64,000 bases of DNA, taken from Burkholderia sp. lig30. GTDB lineage: Bacteria; Pseudomonadota; Gammaproteobacteria; Burkholderiales; Burkholderiaceae. The notes under the pieces are model-generated. The model saw only the letters and a list, made by a program, of their open reading frames with translations. It was not told the origin of the DNA and ran no database searches. The DNA is taken from the NCBI RefSeq assembly GCF_000687455.2, contig NZ_JGVW01000109.1, forward strand, positions 36,421 through 100,420. The letters run 5' to 3'. Positions 15,421-23,420 of the stretch are shown here, piece by piece. Every line of letters begins with the position of its first letter. Within the stretch, counting starts at the first letter, position 1. The position numbers were made by a program, and so were the translations under genes.

Positions 15421-16715
15421 CGCTTTTCCTCCGTTTCCGGTGCTTTCAAGATCGAAACGCAATTGATGCCGCCGAAGCCGAAGGAGTTCTTCATCAAATA
15501 GCGGATCTCCAGTTCACGGTTCGCGTTCGCGGTCACGTCGAGCGTCACCCGCGGATCGAGTTCGTCGACGTTGATCGTCCTATGTATCTTGCCGCGCTGC
15601 ATCTGCAGCACCGCCGCCACAAGCTCGACGACCGGCGCCGACCAGCACGTGTGCCCGAGCAGGCTCTTGGGCGCATTGATATGCAGATTGCGCGCGTGCT
15701 CCCCGAATACGTTCTGGATGGCCCGTAACTCGCTGAGGTCGCCTTGCGGTGTCGAGGTGGCGTGCGCGCTCACGTAGTCGATTAAGAAGGGCTCGATCTG
15801 CGCGGAGCCGAGCGCCCGGCGCATCGCTTCGGCTTGCCATTCGGCCGACGGCGTCGGCAAATGACTGGCCGACGAGGTCGCCTCCGCCGCCAAAACCTGC
15901 GCGTAGTAAGTCTGGCCGGCGGACCTCGCCGCCTGACGCTTCTCCAGGACGAGCGCCCCGCCCCCGTGCGCTGGGACGAATCCTTCGCGCCGCATGTCGT
16001 ACGGGCGGCTTGCCCGATGCGGCGAATCGACGAACCCGTCGAAGGAGATCGCGCCGAGCAGCGCCATGCCGTGCAGCATGACCGGCGACCAGTCGAACAC
16101 GGGGCCGACGACAATCACCGTCTCGAGGCCATGATGCTTGAGTTCGTCGATGGCGTTGCGCACAGCGACGTTTCCGCTCGCGCACGCCGCGCCGATCGTA
16201 TAGACGGGGCCATAGATGCCCAGCACCTCCGAAACCGCCGCCGCATGGTCGGTGTCGAGCGTCTGCAGACCGTACAGCGAATCGATGTAGTCGGGCTCGC
16301 GATCGAATTGCGTTCGATTGTCGAAATCATAGTTGACGTTGATGTTGTGTCCCGAGACGATCACGCCGATACGCGCGGGGTCCATCTTGCGCTCGAACAG
16401 GCCCGCATCGGCGCAGGCGTCCACGGACAGCGTCGTCGTGATCTTGGTGCTCCACGGCAGCTTGACATGCAGCTTGCGCAGGCGCCGCCAGACGTCGCCG
16501 GGAATCCGCCCCTCAAGCGATTGCAACTTCGCCTCGAGATCGTAGGCGCCCAGGTCCGCGCCGATCTTCGAATAGATTCGCGAAGCGTCGATCGAATGCC
16601 AGTTAGAAAGCGCGGACTTGCCGTCGTACATCGCATCGATGAAGCCGTCCAGCGTGTCGCCGAGTGGCGTGTTGATCGACATTCCCGTTATCACGATTTC
16701 GTCACGCTCACTCAC
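15417..16715 (-). CDS. beta-ketoacyl-ACP synthase (KASII-like)
   Basis: A 432-aa condensing enzyme. The Cys-His-His triad is intact: Cys in TIGAACASGNVA near residue 165, His in VSAHATSTPQGD near 300, His in KSLLGHTCWSAP near 335; the C-terminal NSFGFGGIN loop is present. It is thus catalytically competent and not a chain-length-factor-like KSbeta. The GTG at 16715 lies 9 nt after GGAGG; a TTG at 16718 lies 6 nt after it, and either could be used. The start overlaps the dehydratase gene end by 8-11 bp. It is divergent enough from the second ketosynthase at 17469 to suggest different roles. Confidence 0.88.
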   Translation of the reverse strand: MSERDEIVITGMSINTPLGDTLDGFIDAMYDGKSALSNWHSIDASRIYSKIGADLGAYDLEAKLQSLEGRIPGDVWRRLRKLHVKLPWSTKITTTLSVDACADAGLFERKMDPARIGVIVSGHNINVNYDFDNRTQFDREPDYIDSLYGLQTLDTDHAAAVSEVLGIYGPVYTIGAACASGNVAVRNAIDELKHHGLETVIVVGPVFDWSPVMLHGMALLGAISFDGFVDSPHRASRPYDMRREGFVPAHGGGALVLEKRQAARSAGQTYYAQVLAAEATSSASHLPTPSAEWQAEAMRRALGSAQIEPFLIDYVSAHATSTPQGDLSELRAIQNVFGEHARNLHINAPKSLLGHTCWSAPVVELVAAVLQMQRGKIHRTINVDELDPRVTLDVTANANRELEIRYLMKNSFGFGGINCVSILKAPETEEKR

Positions 16716-17229
16716 CAACGTACACCTCCACGATCACAGTAGTCCGCACCGCGCCGTCACTCCCCACGATTCGGCCACCGAAAACAGACAGGAATGGCGA
16801 CACCTCGAATGTCTTCACTTCGATATTCACCATCTCGCCGGGCTTCACCTCTCCGGTGAATTCGGCGTACAGCACTTTGATTGCCCTCACTCGCGCGCCG
16901 GCTGCACTCGCCTCAGTGACAGTGTTGTGCGAAGCGATTTTCACGAGGCAAACGCCGGCCTGGGCAATCGCTTCCACGAGGAGTACACCCGGATAAACGG
17001 GATCGCCCGGAAAATGTCCTTCGAATACGGGGTCGTCGTGATCGATGGACATTGTCGCCGCAATCGCAGTTCGATCATGGGAAATATGCGTCAAGCCGCT
17101 GATTAGCAGCATATTTCCCCGATGCGGCAGAAGGTCTTTTATATCCACCCGTATTTCAATTGGCTGGTTTACCAAAACCTCTCGACTTTCTTTAATCCAA
17201 TTATCAAGAAATTCTCTCAGCACTCTCAT
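16708..17229 (-). CDS. FabZ/FabA-like hotdog-fold dehydratase
   Basis: A 173-aa hotdog protein, first gene of the twelve-gene operon. LLPHRGNMLLI (near residue 35) and FEGHFPGDPVYPGVLLVEAIAQAG (catalytic His in EGHFPG, near residue 71) are the dehydratase signatures. It would remove water from 3-hydroxyacyl-ACP. The ATG at 17229 directly abuts the AAGGA ribosome site; a GTG at 17223, two codons in, has better spacing and may be the real start. The 239 bp upstream are shared with the divergent ketosynthase gene at 17469 and are AT-rich, so they should hold the promoters of both. Confidence 0.87.
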   Translation of the reverse strand: MRVLREFLDNWIKESREVLVNQPIEIRVDIKDLLPHRGNMLLISGLTHISHDRTAIAATMSIDHDDPVFEGHFPGDPVYPGVLLVEAIAQAGVCLVKIASHNTVTEASAAGARVRAIKVLYAEFTGEVKPGEMVNIEVKTFEVSPFLSVFGGRIVGSDGAVRTTVIVEVYVGE

Positions 17230-17468
17230 TCCTTATTTTCTATTTCGCAAAACTCTAACACTGCGCCCAACACGGAAAACCTATAAAAAATACCAGTACA
17301 CGGAGGCCGAAAGCCACACCATAATCGGCTGACGGAATGGTGCACAGATGCTTGGGAGCGAGTCCGTCTGGATTACCGACGCAACTTCAATCTCAGGATC
17401 GCGTGCATGGAGGCAATCAGCTATTTTCGAAAACATGACGTTTCCATGCGATATCAAATAGGAAAAAG

Positions 17469-18710
17469 ATGAACAAACGAAGAGTCGTTGTCACCGGTCT
17501 TGGTGCCATTTCTCCGGTCGGAATCGGCGTCGAGGAAAATTGGTTGAATGTTGTTGCTGGCCGCAGTGGGATCGGCCGGGTCACTTTTTTCGATACGACG
17601 GATTTTCCGGCGCAAATCGCAGGCGAGATCAAGGGGTTCGACGCTACCCACTTCATTTCCGAAAAAGAGGTCCGTCATATGGACCGCTTCATTCAGCTCG
17701 GCGTCGTGGCCGGCATGGAGGCATTCGCCGACAGCGGCCTCAACGTGACCGATGCGAACGCCCACCGGATCGGTGTTCACGTCGGCTCGGGAATCGGCGG
17801 CGTCCAGACCATCGTCGATACCGCCTTCACGATGAAGGACAAGGGGCCGCGTCGGGTGTCACCGTTCTACGTGCCGTCGTCCATCATCAATATGGTCGCG
17901 GGCCATCTCTCGATCCTGTACGGGCTCAAGGGGCCTAACCTCGCCATGGCGACAGCGTGCTCGACGGCGACGCATGCGATCGGCGACGCCGCCCGGCTGA
18001 TCGAGTATGGCGATGCCGACGTAATGATCGCTGGCGCCGCGGAAGCGGCCATTACAGAGAGCAGCCTCGCGGGGTTTGGCCGGGCCAAGGCGCTATCGAC
18101 GCGCAACGACGACCCCGAAACGGCGAGCCGCCCCTGGGACGCCGAGCGCGACGGCTTCGTGCTGGGTGAAGGTGCGGGCATCGTCGTGCTCGAAGAACTG
18201 GAGCACGCGCGCCGGCGCGGCGCCCGGATTTACGCGGAACTGGCCGGATTCGGCCTGAGCGGAGACGCATTCCATATCACTAGCCCGTCGGAAAACGGAG
18301 AGGGCGCGGCGCGCTGCATGCTCAATGCCTTGCGCAATGCGGGCGTCACAGCAGATAGCGTGCAATACGTCAATGCGCATGGCACATCGACGCCGCTTGG
18401 CGATCTTGCTGAAACTGCCGCGTTGAAGGCTGCCTTCGGTACGCACGCCAAGGGCCTCGCGATCAGTTCGACGAAATCGGTGACGGGGCACCTGCTAGCC
18501 GCAGCGGGCGGCATCGAGGCCGTCTACACCTCGCTCGCCATACATCACCAAGTCGCGCCGCCCACCGCTAACCTGACCCAACCCGACCCGGAATGCGACC
18601 TCGACTACGTGCCAGTCACCGCCCGGCACATGCCGATCGACGTCGCGCTCTCAAATTCGTTCGGCTTCGGCGGCACGAATGGAACGCTGGTGTTCCGCCG
18701 GCTCAGGTGA
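17469..18710 (+). CDS. beta-ketoacyl-ACP synthase II (FabF-like)
   Basis: A 413-aa condensing enzyme closely following the FabF pattern: VVVTGLGAISPVG at the start, Cys in MATACSTATHAIG near residue 163, His in YVNAHGTSTPLGD near 303, His in KSVTGHLLAAAGG near 340, and NSFGFGGTNG near 400. All catalytic residues are present. A good ribosome site (AGGAAA) precedes the ATG. It is transcribed away from the main operon, from the shared intergenic region. With the other ketosynthase it makes two active elongating enzymes for one cluster, as in aryl-polyene-type systems; a housekeeping role is less likely here. Confidence 0.9.
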   Translation: MNKRRVVVTGLGAISPVGIGVEENWLNVVAGRSGIGRVTFFDTTDFPAQIAGEIKGFDATHFISEKEVRHMDRFIQLGVVAGMEAFADSGLNVTDANAHRIGVHVGSGIGGVQTIVDTAFTMKDKGPRRVSPFYVPSSIINMVAGHLSILYGLKGPNLAMATACSTATHAIGDAARLIEYGDADVMIAGAAEAAITESSLAGFGRAKALSTRNDDPETASRPWDAERDGFVLGEGAGIVVLEELEHARRRGARIYAELAGFGLSGDAFHITSPSENGEGAARCMLNALRNAGVTADSVQYVNAHGTSTPLGDLAETAALKAAFGTHAKGLAISSTKSVTGHLLAAAGGIEAVYTSLAIHHQVAPPTANLTQPDPECDLDYVPVTARHMPIDVALSNSFGFGGTNGTLVFRRLR

Positions 18711-18794
18711 TGCAGCCGCTTCTGCAAACATAGTCAAGGTAGTGTTGAAAGACTAGACGCGCAATGCCCATCGCACCAGCCCACCAGCCGATTC

Positions 18795-19310
18795 CTAAGC
18801 GACGGCCAGGCTGCGCGACACCATCGCGACATTCAATTCGACGTTTAAAATTTTGATGCCGCCAGCGTCCCGCGCGATGGCCGTCGCCTCGTAGTACTTT
18901 CCTTCCATCACGGGCCGCACGTCGACGTCGAACCAGACCATTTCTCCCGGCCGCACTGATTGATGCAAACGACATGCCTTGAGGCCCGCGAGCACTGGCA
19001 TCTGCTCAGGCACTTCATCGCCGCCCTCCTCCTTCGAAACCGTGCCAAGCACCACTCCAACCGCTTGAGCCGCAGCCTCGACCAAGAACACGCCTGGAAC
19101 AATGGGAAGTCCCGGGAAGTGCCCTTGCAGATGCGGGTGAGCGGCATCCCAGCAAGCCTGCGCGTTCACATGCCACCCTTGCACAGTCGCCGTGTGCAGG
19201 AACAGTGCGTGATCGCGATGCTGCAAGAGCCATTCGATCGCAGCCCGGTCGCAAACGACCGCGCCCGTTTCGTCGGCACGCTTCGCCTGTGACAAGGTGT
19301 TGAATTCCAT
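18795..19310 (-). CDS. second FabZ/FabA-like hotdog-fold protein
   Basis: A 171-aa hotdog protein with HPHLQGHFPGLPIVPGVF (catalytic His in QGHFPG, near residue 65) and VEAAAQAVGVVLG. The N-terminal 50 residues differ from the other dehydratase and lack the usual LLPHR-PM-L helix, having LLQHRDHALFLHT instead. Dehydratase or isomerase activity on ACP-bound chains is inferred. It converges with the ketosynthase gene (84 bp between stops) and is 49 bp downstream of the luxR-type gene in the same direction, so the two are probably co-transcribed. Confidence 0.82.
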   Translation of the reverse strand: MEFNTLSQAKRADETGAVVCDRAAIEWLLQHRDHALFLHTATVQGWHVNAQACWDAAHPHLQGHFPGLPIVPGVFLVEAAAQAVGVVLGTVSKEEGGDEVPEQMPVLAGLKACRLHQSVRPGEMVWFDVDVRPVMEGKYYEATAIARDAGGIKILNVELNVAMVSRSLAVA

Positions 19311-19359
19311 CGGAAATATCCCTTTATGCCCCCGCGCGGCAGCGCGTTTGGGCGGAGGT

Positions 19360-20076
19360 TCAAAGAGGTGCGACCAAGCCTTCGGAAATGGCGCGAATCA
19401 CGGCTTGCGCACGCGTTTGCACGCCGAACTTCCTGGTCACGTTGTAGACATGGAAATTGATCGTCGCCTCCGAGCATGAAAGAATTCGCGACATCTCCCA
19501 GCTCGTCTTTCCTGCCGTCACCCATCTCAGGCATTCGAGTTCGCGCGGCGTCAGAGCGGTGACAGGCCCTCCAGTCTCTTCGATACGGGAGACGTTGAAA
19601 TACGATTCGCATGCGAAATCGCGAAGCAATGACAACGAGGCACGAATCCGCACATCCTCGCGAGGGGGGCCATCCGAGGCGAAGCAAAGTATGCCAGCCT
19701 GCCCCTGCGGCCCGTAAATCGGATAGCCGATACCCGATCGAAGTCCGTACCGGCTGCCCTCTTCATAGAATTCCCGCTGCCGATCGGAGGCGAATGTCGT
19801 TTCATCCCACAGCAGCGGATGCACATGGCGGTGACAGTGCAGTGCGATCGGATCGATTTCGTAATAACACCTGTCATACAGGTGGCGCCACGCTGTCGAG
19901 AAATTGGTTTGAACAAAGGCCGATCGGCACGATACAGCCCTCGATGATTTTATACCGAAATAAACGAAAGGAAATCCATACTGACGAGCCAACTTGAACA
20001 TGGATGCCGACCATTCGCTCATATTTTTGCATTCGAGCAACTCAAGCATTGCATTCAAATTTTCGACCTCATCCAT
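19360..20076 (-). CDS. LuxR-type autoinducer-binding transcriptional regulator
   Basis: A 238-aa regulator with an N-terminal autoinducer-binding domain (FPFVYFGIKSS; YDRCYYEIDPIALHC with Trp-Tyr-x-Asp-P-like ligand residues; YGLRSGIGYPIYGPQGQAGIL) and a C-terminal LuxR helix-turn-helix (LTPRELECLRWVTAGKTSWEMS, then INFHVYNVTRKFGV). The ATG at 20076 gives the normal family length; a TTG at 20133 would add 19 residues. No luxI homologue is visible in the window, so it is a solo receptor here. A perfect lux box lies about 340 bp upstream. It is placed to control the neighbouring fatty-acid/polyketide genes, which is inference. Confidence 0.87.
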   Translation of the reverse strand: MDEVENLNAMLELLECKNMSEWSASMFKLARQYGFPFVYFGIKSSRAVSCRSAFVQTNFSTAWRHLYDRCYYEIDPIALHCHRHVHPLLWDETTFASDRQREFYEEGSRYGLRSGIGYPIYGPQGQAGILCFASDGPPREDVRIRASLSLLRDFACESYFNVSRIEETGGPVTALTPRELECLRWVTAGKTSWEMSRILSCSEATINFHVYNVTRKFGVQTRAQAVIRAISEGLVAPL

Positions 20077-20600
20077 CGAAAGCACGATATTAATTAAAAC
20101 ATCAACTGACACATCAATATATCGATATACCAATATAATGCCACGAATTATAAATTTGATTGATCAATAAATCTTGTTAACCGCGGCGACGAAGTGTTGC
20201 CTAAATCAACGCTCAGGCTCACAAAAAACCTCACCTGGGAAAATCGAAATTTCGCTTTGTTAGCGGAATCACCAATGAGCCGCTTGACAAGTCTAAAGTA
20301 AAACCCATGAAACCGAGCAGCTCGCATTTTCGCGCAGCCTCAAACGCCACACCGAAATAAAAAACAATACCCATCGGGAAATACAGAATAACATCAATAT
20401 CAATTAAATGAAAACCTGTTCACTCTGACAGGTTTCCATATAGCACCTTACGCAGGGCGCCTTTGATTTCTCAAAAAATTAAGAATCCAACCTACTATTT
20501 TCTGGATAAGATTTTCAGCGCATGACATATATCAGCACCGGCGTCCTGAAGGCAGAATGTCGGCTCCTTTTTCGCCGGCCTCTTCGCCCTCTGTTCGCCT
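20077..20600. other. AT-rich intergenic region upstream of luxR-type gene
   Basis: About 520 bp with no convincing gene and clearly lower GC than the surroundings. It contains the lux box at 20414-20433. A weaker 20-bp inverted repeat GCCT...AGGC at 20199-20218 has the same overall length as a lux box but poor half-sites. Confidence 0.6.
20414..20433. promoter_or_regulatory. canonical lux box
   Basis: ACCTGT-N8-ACAGGT, a perfect 20-bp palindrome with exactly the half-sites and spacing of the classical Vibrio fischeri lux box; the arms extend to AAACCTGT / ACAGGTTT (20412-20435). This is the expected binding site of an acyl-homoserine-lactone-responsive LuxR protein. It could drive transcription leftward to the luxR-type gene or rightward toward 20601. 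Confidence 0.85.
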
Positions 20601-21323
20601 ATGTGTGTCCAGTGCGCGGATTCAGCGGATGCCACCAACGCGCACTACGAGTCGGGTCTCGACATCCAGACCCCATCGGTACGCTTACCGCGCCGCTTAC
20701 GAACACGGGCAATCGAGTCGACGGCGGCATGTCCACATGCCTACAAGTGGGCTTGGGCACGGGTTTCGGGCAGTACGGCATCATTCTCGCCGAACAATCT
20801 GCCGGAATACACGCCGTCATCGCAAGACGTGTCGGCAATTCAGAATTTCGGAGTCTATACGGTCAAGCTGTATGACACGACCGGCACCGAGATCCGTTCG
20901 GACCCGATGAACATCGCTCACAACTACGCGGCTGCGGCAAGCGGCACCTTGGCGTGGCAGACACTCGGTAACAATGTGATCGCGAACTATCTGACGCTGG
21001 GTGGCTCCGGTACACAAAGTCCATCACGCACGCCGGCCACGCTCGACTGGATGACTTCGGCTGGCTCGCTCTATCCGAATTTCCGGTCTTCGATCAATTC
21101 GCTCGGCGCGGCCCAGACCAGCATACCGGCCGCAACCTACGGTGCGACCGTGTGGGGAGCAGGTACTGGCAACACGCCGTCTCCGTTCACGTTCAACACG
21201 TCGTTCACCGACGTGCCGACCTCCACTACCGCCGCGACGGCAGAGCAAGCCGTTCAGGTGCAGTTCGGCTGGCAGGCTGATGGCGAGATCTACTGCAACA
21301 CCTGGCAATACGGCAATCCGTAA
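20601..21323 (+). CDS. hypothetical protein, possibly N-terminally damaged secreted protein
   Basis: A frame of 240 aa from ATG 20601. The segment after residue about 55 looks like a real extracytoplasmic beta-rich protein (FGVYTVKLYDTTGTEIRS, then FGWQADGEIYCNTWQYGNP), rich in Ser, Thr and Asn. The N-terminal part is Arg-rich and atypical. Upstream in the same frame a hydrophobic run (GSFFAGLFALCSPMC) resembles a signal peptide, but it follows a TGA and lacks a start codon. The gene may therefore have lost its start or suffered a frameshift. It lies just downstream of the lux box. No family was recognised. Confidence 0.45.
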   Translation: MCVQCADSADATNAHYESGLDIQTPSVRLPRRLRTRAIESTAACPHAYKWAWARVSGSTASFSPNNLPEYTPSSQDVSAIQNFGVYTVKLYDTTGTEIRSDPMNIAHNYAAAASGTLAWQTLGNNVIANYLTLGGSGTQSPSRTPATLDWMTSAGSLYPNFRSSINSLGAAQTSIPAATYGATVWGAGTGNTPSPFTFNTSFTDVPTSTTAATAEQAVQVQFGWQADGEIYCNTWQYGNP

Positions 21324-21512
21324 TGCTGGCCTGTCGCCACGGCGGAACCCACTACAAAACGAGTTCCTCTTTTTTGTCATCGCCATCGACGTCAGTGGCC
21401 GGGTCCCTTCAATCAGAAACCCTTGGCGACATTGCCTCGCCGAGCAGCTCTCAAACTGTTTCCTGGAACGAGCATTATTGTGACCGGAAACCACCACTTC
21501 CGACCGGACTAA

Positions 21513-22283
21513 GAGCCGCTAACACAACTGGATGAGGCGGTGAACCAGACGTATCGTTCGGTGCATGGCGAGAAGAAAAGTCAGAAACGAGTTGTGGGCG
21601 GCGTTGGAGCCGTTGATTCCGGTATTTGTGTCGTCACCGAAAGGCGGGCGTCGCCGTTCAGTTGATGGTCGCACGGCCCTGAACGGAATTCTGTACGTTC
21701 TGCACACGGGTATTCCATGGGAAAAATTGCATCTGCCCATGTAGACGAAGCTGCGTGCATATGACCAGAACGATTGAGAACGGGCCAGCATCGATGGAGC
21801 CAGCGTGCCCAGCCCCGGGGGGCAGGGAAACCGGGCCGAACCCAACAGACCGTGGCAAGCTCGGAAGCAAGCGACACCTCATCGTAGATGCCCGAGGCGT
21901 TCCGCTGGCGCTGACCGTGACAGGTGCCAATCGGCATGACTCAGTGGCGTTCGAGCGGACGATTGATGCAATCCCGGCCGTGCCGAACTTGAATGGGCGG
22001 CCGCGTAAACGACCGGGCAAGCTGCACGCCGATGAGGGATATGACTTCAGCCGGTGCCGGCAATACCTGAGGCAGCGAGGCATCATCGCTCGACGAGGTG
22101 TGGAGAGCAAGGGGCGCTTGGGCAAAGCACCGATGGGTTATCGAGCGCACCCATGCGTGGTTTGCCGGCTTCGGCAAGCTGCGCATTCGCTTTGAGCGAC
22201 GGCTGGATATTCATCTTCCCTGGCTTTCACTGGCTGCTGCCAGCTTCTGCTCTCGCTTCGTCGATGACTTGTGTTAGATACTC
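21513..22283 (+). mobile_element. decayed IS5-group insertion sequence with inverted ends
   Basis: Left end GAGCCGCTAACACAACT (21513-21529) matches the complement of the right end, GAGTATCTAACACAAGT (read from 22283 leftward), so imperfect terminal inverted repeats of about 17 bp are visible. Each end is flanked by TAA (21510-21512 and 22284-22286), a 3-bp target duplication as seen in IS5-family subgroups that insert at TNA. The element is 771 bp, shorter than complete relatives, in line with an internal deletion. Confidence 0.75.
21565..22277 (+). pseudogene. IS5-family transposase, disrupted
   Basis: The N-terminus (ATG at 21565: MARRKVRNELWAALEPLIP, then KGGRRRSVDGRTALNGILYVLHTGIPWEKL) is typical of IS5-family transposases but ends at a TAG near 21740. 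A middle segment in a second frame gives DRGKLGSKRHLIVDARGVPL, ALTVTGANRHDS and a DEGYDF motif (part of the DDE core). A further frameshift near 22130 is needed to read the C-terminus IERTHAWFAGFGKLRIRFER, ending at TAG 22275-22277. At least one stop, one frameshift and a missing central piece make it inactive. Confidence 0.82.
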
Positions 22284-22431
22284 TAAATTTAACGAAATAA
22301 AAACAACACACCAAAAATCGGATTTGTCCGATTGCCAAATTGGCGGAGTCTATCCACGCGCGCGACACTACTTATTCCTCAGCCTCGCGATTCCACCGCA
22401 CATTCATCTGGATATCGAATCATGCCGCCAC

Positions 22432-23202
22432 TCACCGCCACCCTTCGAGCCTGAGCGTCGAGCGCACGAGCCGCTGCTCCTCCTGCTCGATCTCGCGCAG
22501 ATAGTCGACGCACTGACGGATGTGCTCGCTGGCCGCCTTGCGCGCCTGCTCCGGCAGCCGGCCGGTCACGGCGTTGTAGAGCCGTGCGTGCTGGCGGTCG
22601 ATCTGCTTTTTCATCGGCTCGCGGTGATACAGGTTATTGACCGACGCGAACACCGAGCTCAGCAGCAGATCGGTGAGCGACTGCAGCGTGTTGACCAGCA
22701 CCGGGTTGTGCGACGCTTCGCAGATCGCGAGGTGGAACGCGTGGTCGAGCTTCGCACGCGCGGCCGTATCGAGATCCTGCGCGTCGGGCGCGGTCATCTC
22801 TTCATATCGCCGCGTGATCAGGATGAAATCGGCCGGCGTGCCGCGCAACGCCGCGAGGCGCGCTGCTTCGGCCTCCAGCATCCCGCGCACCTCGAACAGA
22901 TCGAAAAGCGTGCGCGGCTGCGAGCCGAGCAGATGCATCATCGGCGTGACCGCTCGCTGCGGGGTCAGGCTCGCGACGAATGAGCCCTTGCCGTGCGTCG
23001 TCTCGATGATGCCCCGCGCACGCAGCAGCTTCATCCCCTCGCGCACCGCCGTGCGCGACACGCCGAGCTTCTCGGTCAGGCGCCGCTCGGACGGCAGCGC
23101 CTGCCCCGCCTTCAGCACGCCGTCGACGATCAGCTTCTCGATGCGCTCGGCCACGACGTCCGCGACGTACCGCGCCGGCGGCTCCCGATCCTGCATTTCC
23201 AT
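22432..23202 (-). CDS. glcC: GntR/FadR-family regulator of the glycolate operon
   Basis: A 256-aa regulator: an N-terminal winged helix-turn-helix (LIVDGVLKAGQALPSERRLT, then VSRTAVREGMKLLRARGII) and a C-terminal FCD ligand domain (LFEVRGMLEAEAARLAALR, DHAFHLAICEASHNPVLV with metal-ligand His/Asp residues). It is divergent from glcDEF, which supports a GlcC role: sensing glycolate or a related acid. The ATG at 23202 is chosen; another lies at 23196. One copy of the TGGTATGACCA operator begins 3 bp upstream of the start codon, so autoregulation is likely. Confidence 0.87.
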   Translation of the reverse strand: MEMQDREPPARYVADVVAERIEKLIVDGVLKAGQALPSERRLTEKLGVSRTAVREGMKLLRARGIIETTHGKGSFVASLTPQRAVTPMMHLLGSQPRTLFDLFEVRGMLEAEAARLAALRGTPADFILITRRYEEMTAPDAQDLDTAARAKLDHAFHLAICEASHNPVLVNTLQSLTDLLLSSVFASVNNLYHREPMKKQIDRQHARLYNAVTGRLPEQARKAASEHIRQCVDYLREIEQEEQRLVRSTLRLEGWR

Positions 23203-23204
23203 AC

Positions 23205-23215
23205 TGGTATGACCA
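23205..23215. promoter_or_regulatory. GntR/FadR-type operator, copy 1
   Basis: TGGTATGACCA, a palindrome of the T-GGT-N3-ACC-A form expected for FadR-subfamily regulators. It lies in a 14-bp sequence ACTGGTATGACCAC (23203-23216) repeated exactly at 23309-23322. It is directly in front of glcC. Confidence 0.8.
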
Positions 23216-23310
23216 CTTTTTGGCGATAGGGCGGATTGTCCCATAAACCCTTGTCGTTGTTGGGTTTAATGGCAACGCCATACACACCGAAAAGCCCTTC
23301 TAGTAAAAAC

Positions 23311-23321
23311 TGGTATGACCA
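23311..23321. promoter_or_regulatory. GntR/FadR-type operator, copy 2
   Basis: Second exact copy of TGGTATGACCA, 106 bp (about ten helical turns) from the first and 100 bp before the glcD start. Spacing on one face of the helix would allow looping by a dimer of dimers. Confidence 0.8.
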
Positions 23322-23420
23322 CGCATTCGGGATCTGGACAGGCACGCGCCCGCCCACAAGAATGCGGGACGTTCGGCGATCCGCGCATCGCACGATTCAA
23401 GACCTGGCGGAGACATCCCA

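Noticed and set aside
17279..17298. A second lux-box-like sequence (ACCTAT-N8-CCAGTA) in the divergent promoter of the biosynthetic operon
   Set aside because: Only the left half-site resembles the consensus; the right half matches at about 3 of 6 positions, which is expected by chance.
6182..20076. Assigning the cluster to a named product such as thailandene, fragin or cepacin
   Set aside because: Gene content overlaps only in general type from memory; without alignment the identity cannot be supported. Cepacin-type clusters need several desaturases that are absent here.
20199..20218. GCCT-N12-AGGC inverted repeat as another lux box
   Set aside because: Length fits, but the half-sites lack the conserved TGT/ACA parts, so it was not called.
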